Program-made: the position numbers and the translations under genes
Assembly (NCBI GenBank): GCA_022510685.1
Contig: JAFLTA010000027.1
Location: forward strand, 1 to 37,155
Length of the DNA: 37,155 nt
Source: Lachnospiraceae bacterium
Lineage (GTDB): Bacteria > Bacillota > Clostridia > Lachnospirales > Lachnospiraceae
Direction of reading: 5' to 3'
Notes under the pieces: model-generated
Told to the model about the DNA's origin: nothing
The model's database searches: none
What the model saw: only the letters and a program-made list of their open reading frames with translations
In this document: positions 16,837-24,800 of the stretch, one piece after another
How positions within the stretch are numbered: the stretch's first letter is position 1
Layout of the letters: the number at the start of each line of letters is the position of its first letter

Positions 16837-18105
16837 TTAGAACAGTATTTCTACCATATCTACGGAAAACACCGGAATGTGTTTTCCATGAAAAACTTTT
16901 TTCCTCTCCGAAAAAGCATCATCTATGAAAATCGCCTTATTATTATCGATAAAATCTACCTTATTCTCACTCTTTGAAATATGAATGATTCTATCAAAAA
17001 GCTGCCTGAGCTGAAAGCGATCGATCTCCTGATCCAAATCTCCAGCATGGGATGATAGCAGTGTAATCTTCTTCTTGCGATTTTGGGATAGATAAAGGAA
17101 TTTTATCACATCTGGATTATAGTAGCAAGCATCCAATATAATAGTATCATCCCAATCAATAAAAATTTCATCATATTCTATATCAATTTTATAGGAAGTC
17201 CCCAGTGCCCGATCCAGTTCCACCGGATATCCATTATCCAAGATTTCTACCGGAATACCCATGGCATCAAATAAACTTAATTGCGCAAAATTAATCCCAC
17301 GTGCTCTATACAAAGAAGAAGAGCCACCCATTCTACTGGCAATCTCCATCAGAACTAACTCCCCATTCTGTGCCCGTTTTAATTGTATGAACCATGCGCC
17401 CTGTAATTTGATTTTTTGGTTAATTCTATCTGCTATCTCCGAAAACTCTCCAGTTTCTTCGACCGGAACTGTATTGACACTGATTCCACTGTCAATGCGT
17501 TTCCTGATACGCGGACCGCAAAATAACAATTTCCCTGCAGCATCAGTAAAACAATCCAAGGTATATTCTTCCCCCGGCAAATACTCCAGGATCAAGCATT
17601 CCGGATGTTCCTGTAAATGTTGTTGCAGCATGGCTCTATCAATAATATACTTCGTATTTTTAGCGCTATAACCCACTTCTGGCTTGCAAAATACCGGATA
17701 TGGTATATCTTCCTCTTTATTAAACATCTTTGGCACTCTGACTACATCTTTTAATACTTCATATGTTTTCTTTTTGGAAAGACATATTTTCGTTGTCTCC
17801 GTACAGGAAGCAATGACCTTGCAGGCAAGCTTCTCCTCATTTTCTTTTAATCTTGTAATAACACTGTCCATCGCGGGGATAATATAATCAATGGCATTTT
17901 GTTTCACAATTTCCTGCATCACAGGAATAAAGTTTTCCTCCGTATAAAACGGAACATTTCCTATGTAATTTTCATAAACAAATTTCCCATGATCATCAAT
18001 ACTACTCGCGCCAAATAAACGAAAATGAATAGAAGGATGCAGAGAACGATATAATTCTAATGCTATTTCAGAACCGCAGGGAAAAACCAAAACATTTTTT
18101 TTCAT
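16837..18105 (-). CDS. ATP-grasp ligase fused to a HAD-like phosphatase domain
   Basis: 422 residues. Residues 1-300 form a CarB-like ATP-grasp ligase: NVLVFPCGSEIALELYRSL (pre-ATP-grasp), YPVFCKPEVGYSAKN (ATP-binding Lys), CLILEYLPGEEYTLD and LVLMEIASRMGGSSS (metal-binding Glu and Arg). Residues 312-422 are HAD-like, with DWDDT (Asp317, Asp319), a motif II in TLLSSHA, and IFIDDAFSER as the acidic motif IV. ATP-grasp enzymes join a carboxylate to an amine via acyl phosphate; the HAD part could dephosphorylate the product or an intermediate. It lies between an unrecognised gene and a pyruvyl transferase, all on the minus strand with short gaps, suggesting one small-molecule or wall-decoration pathway. 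Confidence 0.83.
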   Translation of the reverse strand: MKKNVLVFPCGSEIALELYRSLHPSIHFRLFGASSIDDHGKFVYENYIGNVPFYTEENFIPVMQEIVKQNAIDYIIPAMDSVITRLKENEEKLACKVIASCTETTKICLSKKKTYEVLKDVVRVPKMFNKEEDIPYPVFCKPEVGYSAKNTKYIIDRAMLQQHLQEHPECLILEYLPGEEYTLDCFTDAAGKLLFCGPRIRKRIDSGISVNTVPVEETGEFSEIADRINQKIKLQGAWFIQLKRAQNGELVLMEIASRMGGSSSLYRARGINFAQLSLFDAMGIPVEILDNGYPVELDRALGTSYKIDIEYDEIFIDWDDTIILDACYYNPDVIKFLYLSQNRKKKITLLSSHAGDLDQEIDRFQLRQLFDRIIHISKSENKVDFIDNNKAIFIDDAFSERKKVFHGKHIPVFSVDMVEILF

Positions 18106-18127
18106 AAATGCTCCTTTCTCACAAACA

Positions 18128-18595
18128 TTATCTCCTTTTTAACAGATCACATATCCTATCAATCTCTTTCAATGCCAAATCTGCATACAAGAACAGTACC
18201 AGAACTCTCTCTGACATCTCCTTTGCGATTGGAGTATCTTCTGCCCGGCATTTCTGTTCATAACATCGAAATGCACTGATAATCGGATAAAAATATTTTC
18301 TGGCAACGATATTTTCCCGACGCAACTGCAAACAGCTCTCATCTCTGCTTTTCCCATAACTATCCTCAAAGAAAACCACAGTAATCCCATTGCGGACGAT
18401 GGCATGTGTCGTGTAAGCAAAGATATATGGTGGGTAATGACCTCGCCCTCCAGATGTGGCGTCATGTGAAGTTGAACTCACATCTTCCGTGTCGTTTGGG
18501 GGATATGAACACATTTTTGTGTCCATATCTTCCACCCCGGTTAGTTCTGATTCATCATTCACTGCATTATCCAAAAAGTTGTATTGAGTGTTCAT
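18128..18595 (-). CDS. Hypothetical 155-aa protein, first gene of the ATP-grasp cluster
   Basis: No family recognised. The N-terminal ~50 residues are polar and acidic with many Ser/Thr (probably disordered); the middle (PYIFAYTTHAIVRNGITVVF) is folded-looking, and the C-terminal half is helical with charged residues (KEMSERVLVLFLYADLALKE). No signal peptide, membrane segment or Cys-based motif stands out. AAGAGGA precedes the ATG, which lies behind leader element C and two tandem palindromes. The 22-base gap to the ATP-grasp gene suggests co-transcription; its position beside the recombinase remnant means it could also be cargo of that element. Confidence 0.6.
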   Translation of the reverse strand: MNTQYNFLDNAVNDESELTGVEDMDTKMCSYPPNDTEDVSSTSHDATSGGRGHYPPYIFAYTTHAIVRNGITVVFFEDSYGKSRDESCLQLRRENIVARKYFYPIISAFRCYEQKCRAEDTPIAKEMSERVLVLFLYADLALKEIDRICDLLKRR

Positions 18596-18600
18596 TTTCT

Positions 18601-18662
18601 TCCTCTTTTCTGCACTGCCTTTTGTGCATCAGTGCAATGTTTGTGTCGCAGCGCAGACACAA
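18601..18662 (-). promoter_or_regulatory. Structured 5' leader element, copy C
   Basis: Read on the minus strand: TTGTGTCTGCGCTGCGACAC then AA, with TTGTGTC pairing to GACACAA, followed by GCACTG pairing to CAGTGC, then AGAAAAGAGGAAGAAA and the start codon. It shares order and sequence with leaders A (113-170) and B (3973-4047) in front of unrelated genes. Confidence 0.5.
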
Positions 18663-18671
18663 TACTTGCAT

Positions 18672-18711
18672 GGTGAACCAAGGTTCACCTTGTGAAAAAT
18701 TTATTTTTCAC
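18672..18711. promoter_or_regulatory. Two tandem perfect palindromes upstream of leader C
   Basis: GGTGAACC-AA-GGTTCACC (18672-18689) is followed after two bases by GTGAAAAAT-TT-ATTTTTCAC (18692-18711). Both have 2-base centres, which is more like protein-binding sites than hairpin loops. They lie between the recombinase remnant and the 155-aa gene, where its promoter would be. Confidence 0.5.
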
Positions 18712-18746
18712 TCTTAACTCCTTCTTTCCTTTTTGATAATGCGGTA

Positions 18747-18793
18747 GGATAACGGTGCTTATCTGCAACCTGTTTAGTCCTGCACCGTTGTCC
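18747..18793 (-). terminator. Inverted repeat just after the recombinase remnant
   Basis: GGATAACGGTGC and GCACCGTTGTCC form a 12-bp stem with one G-T wobble and a 23-base loop, starting 4 bases past the recombinase stop. There is no U-run, so it may be a weak terminator or an end structure of the former mobile element. Confidence 0.4.
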
Positions 18794-18796
18794 TGA

Positions 18797-20015
18797 TTAA
18801 ACAACTTGCTTCTTTTGATTCTTATACCAGTTTTTCACATCTGGTATGATTCTGTCATCCATGCCTTTCAACACGAATGTCAGCTTATACGGATCAACTG
18901 TCCCATCCTCATTCGTATCGCCTACAATCACCTTCTCCACAATGCTCTCAAATACCACCCTGTCGAATTTATCCAGCATATCCGCTTCGGCAATACAGGC
19001 ACGGATTTCCTTCATTCTCCGACTGACATATTTTGCAGATTCCACATTGGCGGAATATAGGGACATTTCCTCATTGAGTTGATTAATCTTACGGGTCAAA
19101 TCCTGATACTTTGCATCGTATGCCTCTTTTTTAATTTTATCATCCAGCAGCATATCGGTCAATTTCTTTCTCTTTGATTCCTGCTTGCTGAGTGCTTTCT
19201 CCAACCTATGCAGCTTAATGGCACTATCGTCATTTGACAAGGCTTCCTCCACAGAACGGATCACAGAATCCAAAACATCATCGAAATTATCTGCCAGTAG
19301 ATGGAACATTTCCATACCGGCTTTTTGCTGGTTGTTGTCTGATGATGGGAACGCCTTGTTAAATACTTCCCACAGAACCCACACTCGCACATACTGCCTC
19401 CTCCGGAGTTACCATAATGGACTTGCCCTCCGGGTGATAATCATAACCGAGACAACCGTTAAATCCCATCATCTCTCCCCGTTTCATCTTCATCTTGATT
19501 CCCATCTTGACGTTTGCAGACAGGGATTCCACCTCATTCTGTGCCAGTGTTGACAATAGAGCCAATGCCATCTCGCTTTCCATAGAAAGGGTGTTGATGT
19601 TCTCTTTCTCAAAGATGACCGCAATTCTCTTTTCCTTTAACATATGGACATACTGGAGTGTATCCACCAGATTACGGGAAAATCGTGAAATGGATTTTGT
19701 AAGGATCACATCAATCATTCCTGCCATGCAGTCATTGATCATCTTCAGGAAACCATCCCTTTTGACCGTTTTCGTCCCGGTAATCGCCTCATCGGAATAT
19801 ATGCCAACCATCACCCACTCCTTGTTTTTGGAAATCTTGTCCTGATAATATTCCTTCTGTGACTGGAAACTCTGCAGCTGTTCCTCGCCATCGGTGCTTA
19901 CCCAGACATACGCTGCCACCCGTTTCCTTTCCAGAGAAAGACCATTACCGATTAGATTCCTGCGTCTGCTGCCATTCTCCCCGGCAGCCTTAATGACTTC
20001 CACTTCTCCTGCCAT
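18797..20015 (-). pseudogene. Large serine recombinase pseudogene (internal deletion, frameshift)
   Basis: Two frames make one decayed gene. The 5' frame (19359-20015) has the resolvase catalytic domain: VAAYVWVSTDGEEQLQSFQS, GIYSDEAITGTKTVKRDGF and TKSISRFSRNLVDTLQYVH. Its Ser40 is present, but the conserved catalytic Arg two residues before it is Trp38. The 3' frame (18797-19390) has the C-terminal coiled-coil region (LEKALSKQESKRKKL, IVEKVIVGDTNEDGTVDPYK). Most of the Recombinase domain and the Cys-rich zinc ribbon between them, some 200 residues, is gone; the frames meet near 19385. A normal start is present with GGAGGAACAGGT. The element it served can no longer be excised by it. Confidence 0.88.
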
Positions 20016-20093
20016 ACCTGTTCCTCCTTCCCTTTTGGATATAATATTAGAAACTTTGTGTTTCCAGCTTTACTATATCGCCATAACAAAATG

Positions 20094-20186
20094 TTAACCA
20101 ATGTACGGAAGACAGATAAGAGAAAATTCATTCCCATCTGTTCGTGCAAGTACCGCTAACTTCTTTGCCAGTTTCAAAGTGTCCAT
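20094..20186 (-). CDS. Small 30-aa reading frame before the recombinase
   Basis: Starts MDTLKLAKKLAVLARTDGNE and ends at TAA, with AGGGGATG at proper spacing upstream. It is directly ahead of the recombinase on the same strand. Too short to assign; it may be a tiny element-borne protein or the 5' stump of a truncated gene. Confidence 0.35.
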   Translation of the reverse strand: MDTLKLAKKLAVLARTDGNEFSLICLPYIG

Positions 20187-20265
20187 GGTTCATCCCCTAC
20201 TTTCTTGATTTTTTGTCTATAGGGGTATTTTATAATTTTTTGGGGGATAAGGAGAGTAGAGGGTT

Positions 20266-20282
20266 CGGTCACTAAGTGACCG
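20266..20282. promoter_or_regulatory. Palindrome CGGTCAC-TAA-GTGACCG
   Basis: Perfect 7-bp arms with a 3-base centre, in the 200-base non-coding stretch between the recombinase remnant and relB. No T-run follows. It may be an operator or an element-end structure. Confidence 0.35.
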
Positions 20283-20365
20283 TGGGAAGGTTACTTTGGG
20301 GGAGATTAGATTTCATTGATTGACATCAAACTTTGTTTATTTACAGAAAATCAGGTATTCGCCTG

Positions 20366-20401
20366 CAAATGCTTGCATTTGTTAAAGAAAATAGATATAC
20401 T
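20366..20401 (+). promoter_or_regulatory. relB promoter with overlapping operator palindrome
   Basis: TTGCAT (20373-20378), a 17-base spacer and TATACT (20396-20401) form the promoter. The perfect palindrome CAAATGC-TT-GCATTTG (20366-20381) covers the -35 box. This is the expected layout for autorepression by a RelB-type antitoxin. Confidence 0.7.
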
Positions 20402-20424
20402 ATATACAAAGGAAGGTGATAACT

Positions 20425-20730
20425 ATGGCAAATACAACAGCAGTTTACGCACGTATAGATAATGGGTTAAAAGAAAATGCCGAAAATATCCTTAATCAGT
20501 TAGGCATTTCTCCATCCAGTGCAATCCAAATGTTTTATAGTCAGATTGTTTTAACAAGAGGACTTCCTCTCAATCTTCAATTACCCCCTGCTAAACCCAC
20601 AGCTATCGACAGCATGAGCCGTGCTGAATTGGATGCAGAGCTTACAAAAGGAATGGAGTCCCTGAGTTCCGGCAAAACATATACAGCCGATGAAGTTGAT
20701 GCAGAACTCCATAAGGAATTTGGCATATGA
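20425..20730 (+). CDS. relB: RelB/DinJ-family antitoxin
   Basis: 101 residues. The N-terminus MANTTAVYARIDNGLKENAE plus ILNQLGISPSSAIQMFYSQI is the ribbon-helix-helix DNA-binding domain of RelB/DinJ; the C-terminal half (MSRAELDAELTKGMESL, TADEVDAELHKEFGI) is the toxin-wrapping tail. ATG at 20425 has AAGGTGAT upstream; the GTG at 20416 lies inside that site. Its stop overlaps the start of a RelE-type toxin by four bases, the classic arrangement, but that toxin is destroyed, leaving an orphan antitoxin that could still bind its own operator (20366-20381). Confidence 0.9.
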   Translation: MANTTAVYARIDNGLKENAENILNQLGISPSSAIQMFYSQIVLTRGLPLNLQLPPAKPTAIDSMSRAELDAELTKGMESLSSGKTYTADEVDAELHKEFGI

Positions 20731-20904
20731 GTGACAGCTACAAAGTTATCTATTCTCCCGAAGCCTTAGACGATATCCGAAAATTTAGAAATATGCAAAA
20801 TATCCGTTGACACTTATGTTGTGTACTACTATACTATAGATATGGGAAACCCAACAACATTTCTTCCGGAATATTTACTGAAACAATGCATATACTATAA
20901 TTAA
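20727..20904 (+). pseudogene. relE: RelE/ParE-type toxin pseudogene (internal deletion plus frameshift)
   Basis: It starts ATGA-overlapped with relB and encodes MSDSYKVIYSPEALDDIRKF, the standard N-terminus of this toxin family, then hits a stop at 20808. In another frame the sequence resumes as VDTYVVYYYTID, the conserved core strand near the toxin C-terminus, and ends at 20902. About 40-50 residues between the two blocks are missing. The product cannot be an active mRNA interferase. Confidence 0.8.
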
Positions 20905-21031
20905 ACCATCAGTTTAGCTAACTGCCGAAAAAAGTTCTTGCTTTTTTCTATGGTTGAGTGTATTATAATATTAACTCGTCTAACATGTTTAGAAAGAGAA
21001 TCCGGTTTTCGCACAGCGATTACCGGCTTTT

Positions 21032-21218
21032 TTATTTTTTCTCCAAATTCTTTATGTAATTCTGATAATCGCTTTCATAGTCTTTCTTGGCACTAATAAA
21101 AAATACCGGATATCCCGTAATCAGAAGAACTCGCTTATCGCTTTTATCCTCGAGTATCACAATGAATAGCAGAGATATCTTCAAGTCCAGTAATATCAAT
21201 CGTCCTTAGTTTTCCCAT
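21032..21218 (-). pseudogene. Small frameshifted gene after the DUF3800 fragment
   Basis: The frame MGKLRTIDITGLEDISAIHC ends at a stop, while a neighbouring frame continues smoothly as VILEDKSDKRVLLITGYPVF and runs to KNLEKK. Joined, they would give about 62 residues of coherent protein of unknown family. A GGAG and AGGT site precedes the ATG at 21218, 4 bases after the DUF3800 frame ends, so it was the last gene of the island operon. A single-base indel near 21150 explains the break. Confidence 0.5.
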
Positions 21219-21222
21219 ACCT

Positions 21223-21792
21223 CTACTCCTTTGGCTCCCAAATAAAAAGATTAAACTTTCTTTCTCCATACTTAGTGTTGTGATCTAAATCTGCATTTTC
21301 CTGCAGCGCTCTCACAAAGCTAATCTTACCTTGATTTGAATTTGAATCATCTACCAATCCTCTGTGATAAAACGCAGGAGCTCCATTCATCAAATCCGCT
21401 AATTGCAAAATCTCTGATTCTTTTGAATTAATCTGACCAATCTGGTCTATTACTTCTTTCTTAAAATCGTAAATATTATTGCAAAGAACCTCTCTTAATT
21501 TTGCAACGCGCTTACCGCCTCTTGTATCCTTTATATCAACCATAATATGATATTTATTATTCGGAGATATCACCGGATCGAGCATGCGGTAATACATTTT
21601 GTAGTACCACAAATCATAATCACCATCATTATATTTATCATGATCCAACGACTGCTTACCGCTTGCCACTAATCCTCTATATAACAAATCCTTATTTTTC
21701 CCAGTCAAGTGACATAGGAGCACTCCGATGTAGTAGACATACACTCTCGACGGAAAAATCTTTGGGCAACGAGTTCTCATAGCCTTCGACAC
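21223..21792 (-). pseudogene. DUF3800 protein, 5'-truncated
   Basis: The recognisable part starts around DLLYRGLVASGKQSLDHDKY and includes the family core LWYYKMYYRMLDP, IMVDIKDTRGGKR, SKESEILQLADLMNGA and the terminal FNLFIWEP. Intact DUF3800 proteins begin some 80-100 residues earlier with a conserved DES strand; that is absent here, and the preceding codons belong to a different small frame (21692-21859). DUF3800 is an RNase H-like fold often found near transposons and defence genes; its activity is unproven. I infer a deletion that removed the N-terminus and fused it out of frame to its neighbour. Confidence 0.65.
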
Positions 21793-21859
21793 GTACAGCC
21801 ATCGGCATCATAAACCGTTCTGAATTAAATACATCGCTTACAAAAGAATCAGGAATCAT
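21692..21859 (-). pseudogene. Remnant of a gene starting inside the helicase stop
   Basis: A 55-residue frame begins 8 bases upstream of the helicase TGA (MIPDSFVSDVFNSERFMMPM, then AVRVEGYENSLPKDF) and soon runs into sequence that looks out of frame (SVESVCLLHRSAPM). The overlap suggests a translationally coupled fourth gene whose body was deleted up to the DUF3800 fragment. Family not recognised. Confidence 0.4.
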
Positions 21860-24800
21860 TCTGCCGGGGATAAAGATTGATAAAGTATTCTTCTATTTTT
21901 TCCTCGCCACAGACAAAAGTCTTGAATGCCTCCTCAAAACTCTCGGAACTGCTCTGACCCAGCAAGGCTCTGTAATAGCCTGCGGCTTTAAGAACATTTC
22001 CCAGATTATGGGCCTCAAAGCTGTAGGGATAGTAGTAGCATTCCCGTATCATACAATACTCTTCATTTTCCATGGGAACAACAAAATTAGGGAACAGTCC
22101 TTTGGTTTCCTCCTTATCCTGATTACACTCCTCAAAAGCCTTTCCAAAGCTACAAAACGGAATATTATTATTTTTATAGTATTTGTCATATAGATTAAGC
22201 CTGTTAGCATAACTCTGATAGCGGTTTATGCGACCTTCACGCTGTTCAAATTTTACAGGGTCAAATTCAAGAGACCAATGGACTATCTTGCGGCAATAGA
22301 CATGAAAATCAAACCCCTCCTGTCCTATTGAGGTGGAAATAAACTGAAAGGGTCTGAATGGAGAATTAAACATCTGTATCTTGTTGATAAGTGTCTTTAC
22401 AGAGGATTTGCTGGTATTCTCTGCGTAATGTCCAACGGCAAATGCTACGGGCATTGTATCATATGTACCAATTGCATCCTTAAACTGCGTACTTACATCG
22501 AATATAGTAACTCCCAGTATATCCGAAAACATCTGAACCTTTTCATTCTCCTCGGCAGGTATGTATTCAAAATATTCGTCAAACACTTCTTCTATACAGC
22601 CGTCCGCCCCATAGGAGATTATTTTTTCATAAAGACTGCTTCCTTCGGCATACGCCACAAGCACACGCAGAGAATCCAGCTTTGTCATATACTTAAAATA
22701 TGCCTTACAAAATCTGGATCTATTATCTTCATTTTTAAAAAGCTCAGGTCGATTAGCTGCATAAAAGTAGGGCGACCCCTGTTTATCGGCATGATGCTTT
22801 TCATCATACTCATACAACTTATTTATCACGCTGTTATTACTGCTATAAATGCTCTGACGGGTGCTATGTAAAGTTAACTTTTCAATGCTGATGACAGTTT
22901 TACTTCCGGGTACCACCTGTATATCCGTAGTTTTTTTCATATCTTTCAGTGTCCTCCGTGCTGCCTCATAGCTCAGCAAAACGCTAAGACTTCTTGGAGT
23001 CATATTATAATCTGCAAAAAACAGTCGCTTTGATATGCCACGTTTCCCCTTAAAAACTCCTTTCAACTCCACATCTCCTCTTGAGGGCGGAATGAACAGC
23101 AGCTTATGAAGCTGCTCCTGGTCAAACAACACATCAAAAAGTTTTGCCAGCCTTGCATTATAAAGCAAATCTCCTCCCATGTCATGGCTGTCAGCAAAAA
23201 GCGGTGCAAATGCTTGAACACGTTGCTTTGACAACATATAGCTGTCATTCATTACATTTTCCAGCTTTTTATACCCCTGTTTGAATGACAGAAACGCAGG
23301 GGTGCTTTTTATATAATCCTTTCTGACCGACAAACTGCCGTTCACCATTCTCTTATATTCTGCAATGTTTTCAGTACAATCGTCAAGCCAGATCTCCTCA
23401 TCCCCATCCTTGTGAAGTACATATTTTTTCTCCTCTGCATCACCAATCAGTTCACTGGCAATATTATCGGCTTTAAAAAGAGCAGGTTTAGTCTCAGAGT
23501 CAGAGCTGGAATAAATATACCATTCCGGCTCATCGTCAGCGTTTGGGGTGGTTATCTGAAAAAGAATGTCTCCGTCAGAGATACGGTTCCACTCTACCTC
23601 TGCAAATTCATTTTTAGGCATACGACTAAATTCAACAGCCAGTATATTTCTCCATACTTCGTTATCGCCCCAATCAAGCGTTTCATTCTCTGACCGTATA
23701 GCAGCCGGTCTGCCTGCCATATACCTTTCAACTCTGGAAATTCCAGCTTCCTTCAGCATCTGCGACTGTTCACAGATACACTTTTTATAGTCATCGTGCA
23801 AGTTTTGCATCTCCTGCTTATCATTATCATTACTCGTTTTATAGGTCTTAACTTTACTGAATTTTTCGCTGTTAAGTTCCTCCCATCTTTTAAACCATTT
23901 TTTTGATTCTCTCTCGTTCAGATCCTCGTTCAGATATTCTATTATCCTTTGAAATTCTTCATAAACATCTGTTTCAATCTCAAGGAAACGCTTACCCTCG
24001 TCAAAATCGTCATTATTGCCATCTTCGGAAACAGACAGCTGTTCAAAATCGGCGTCGATATCTCTATCAAAATTTCTGAGCTCACTTAGCTTTGTGTGAT
24101 ACCTAAATGGGGTAGCACTCATAAGCACTATCTTATTCTTATTCTTATTCTTATGCTCGCCCCTTATCAGCTTATCAATGACAAGACTCATTTCTGAATC
24201 TGTTCTGCCCTTATCTGTGAAAATCTCAGAGTAATTCTGTATTTCATCAGCAAGGAAAAGATCCATTTCCAGCATGTCAATGCTTTTAACCGCCATACAC
24301 TTTCTTGCCACGCGCATCATTTCTTTACAGCAGACATCCATAAAGATTTTCTTTATGGCATCAAACCCCTCTTCCCCTTTGCTATATTTTTTTTCAATTT
24401 TTTTGATAAAAGCAACTGATGGATTTATTTCTGTTGTGCTATCTTTCAGATCCTTTACAAATTTGACAAGTTCTGTTAAAACACCCTCTGTACATTTTGC
24501 ACAAGAGAAATCCTTTTTTATTTTTTCCAGGCATTCTATAGTAAACGCGATCAACATCTCTTTTTGTAATTCAATTTCTATCAGTCTCTTTATATAATTT
24601 GCATCACAATTTTCATTTTTTTTAACCAAGTTTTCAAATTTTTCTATTACATCATCTTCTGTTTTGCTTTGAAAATACTCTTTATACCATTGCGGGTTCT
24701 CGTCTCTTAATTTTTGCAATTCTTGCTTTTCCTCTTTCTCAAGCGGTTTTGTTCGTTTTCCAAATTGACTTCCCCTCTCCAAAAAAATAAGGCGAATGTC

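Noticed and set aside
19952-20149. 65-aa minus-strand frame overlapping the recombinase start
   Set aside because: Overlaps both the recombinase start and the 30-aa frame, without motif or ribosome site.
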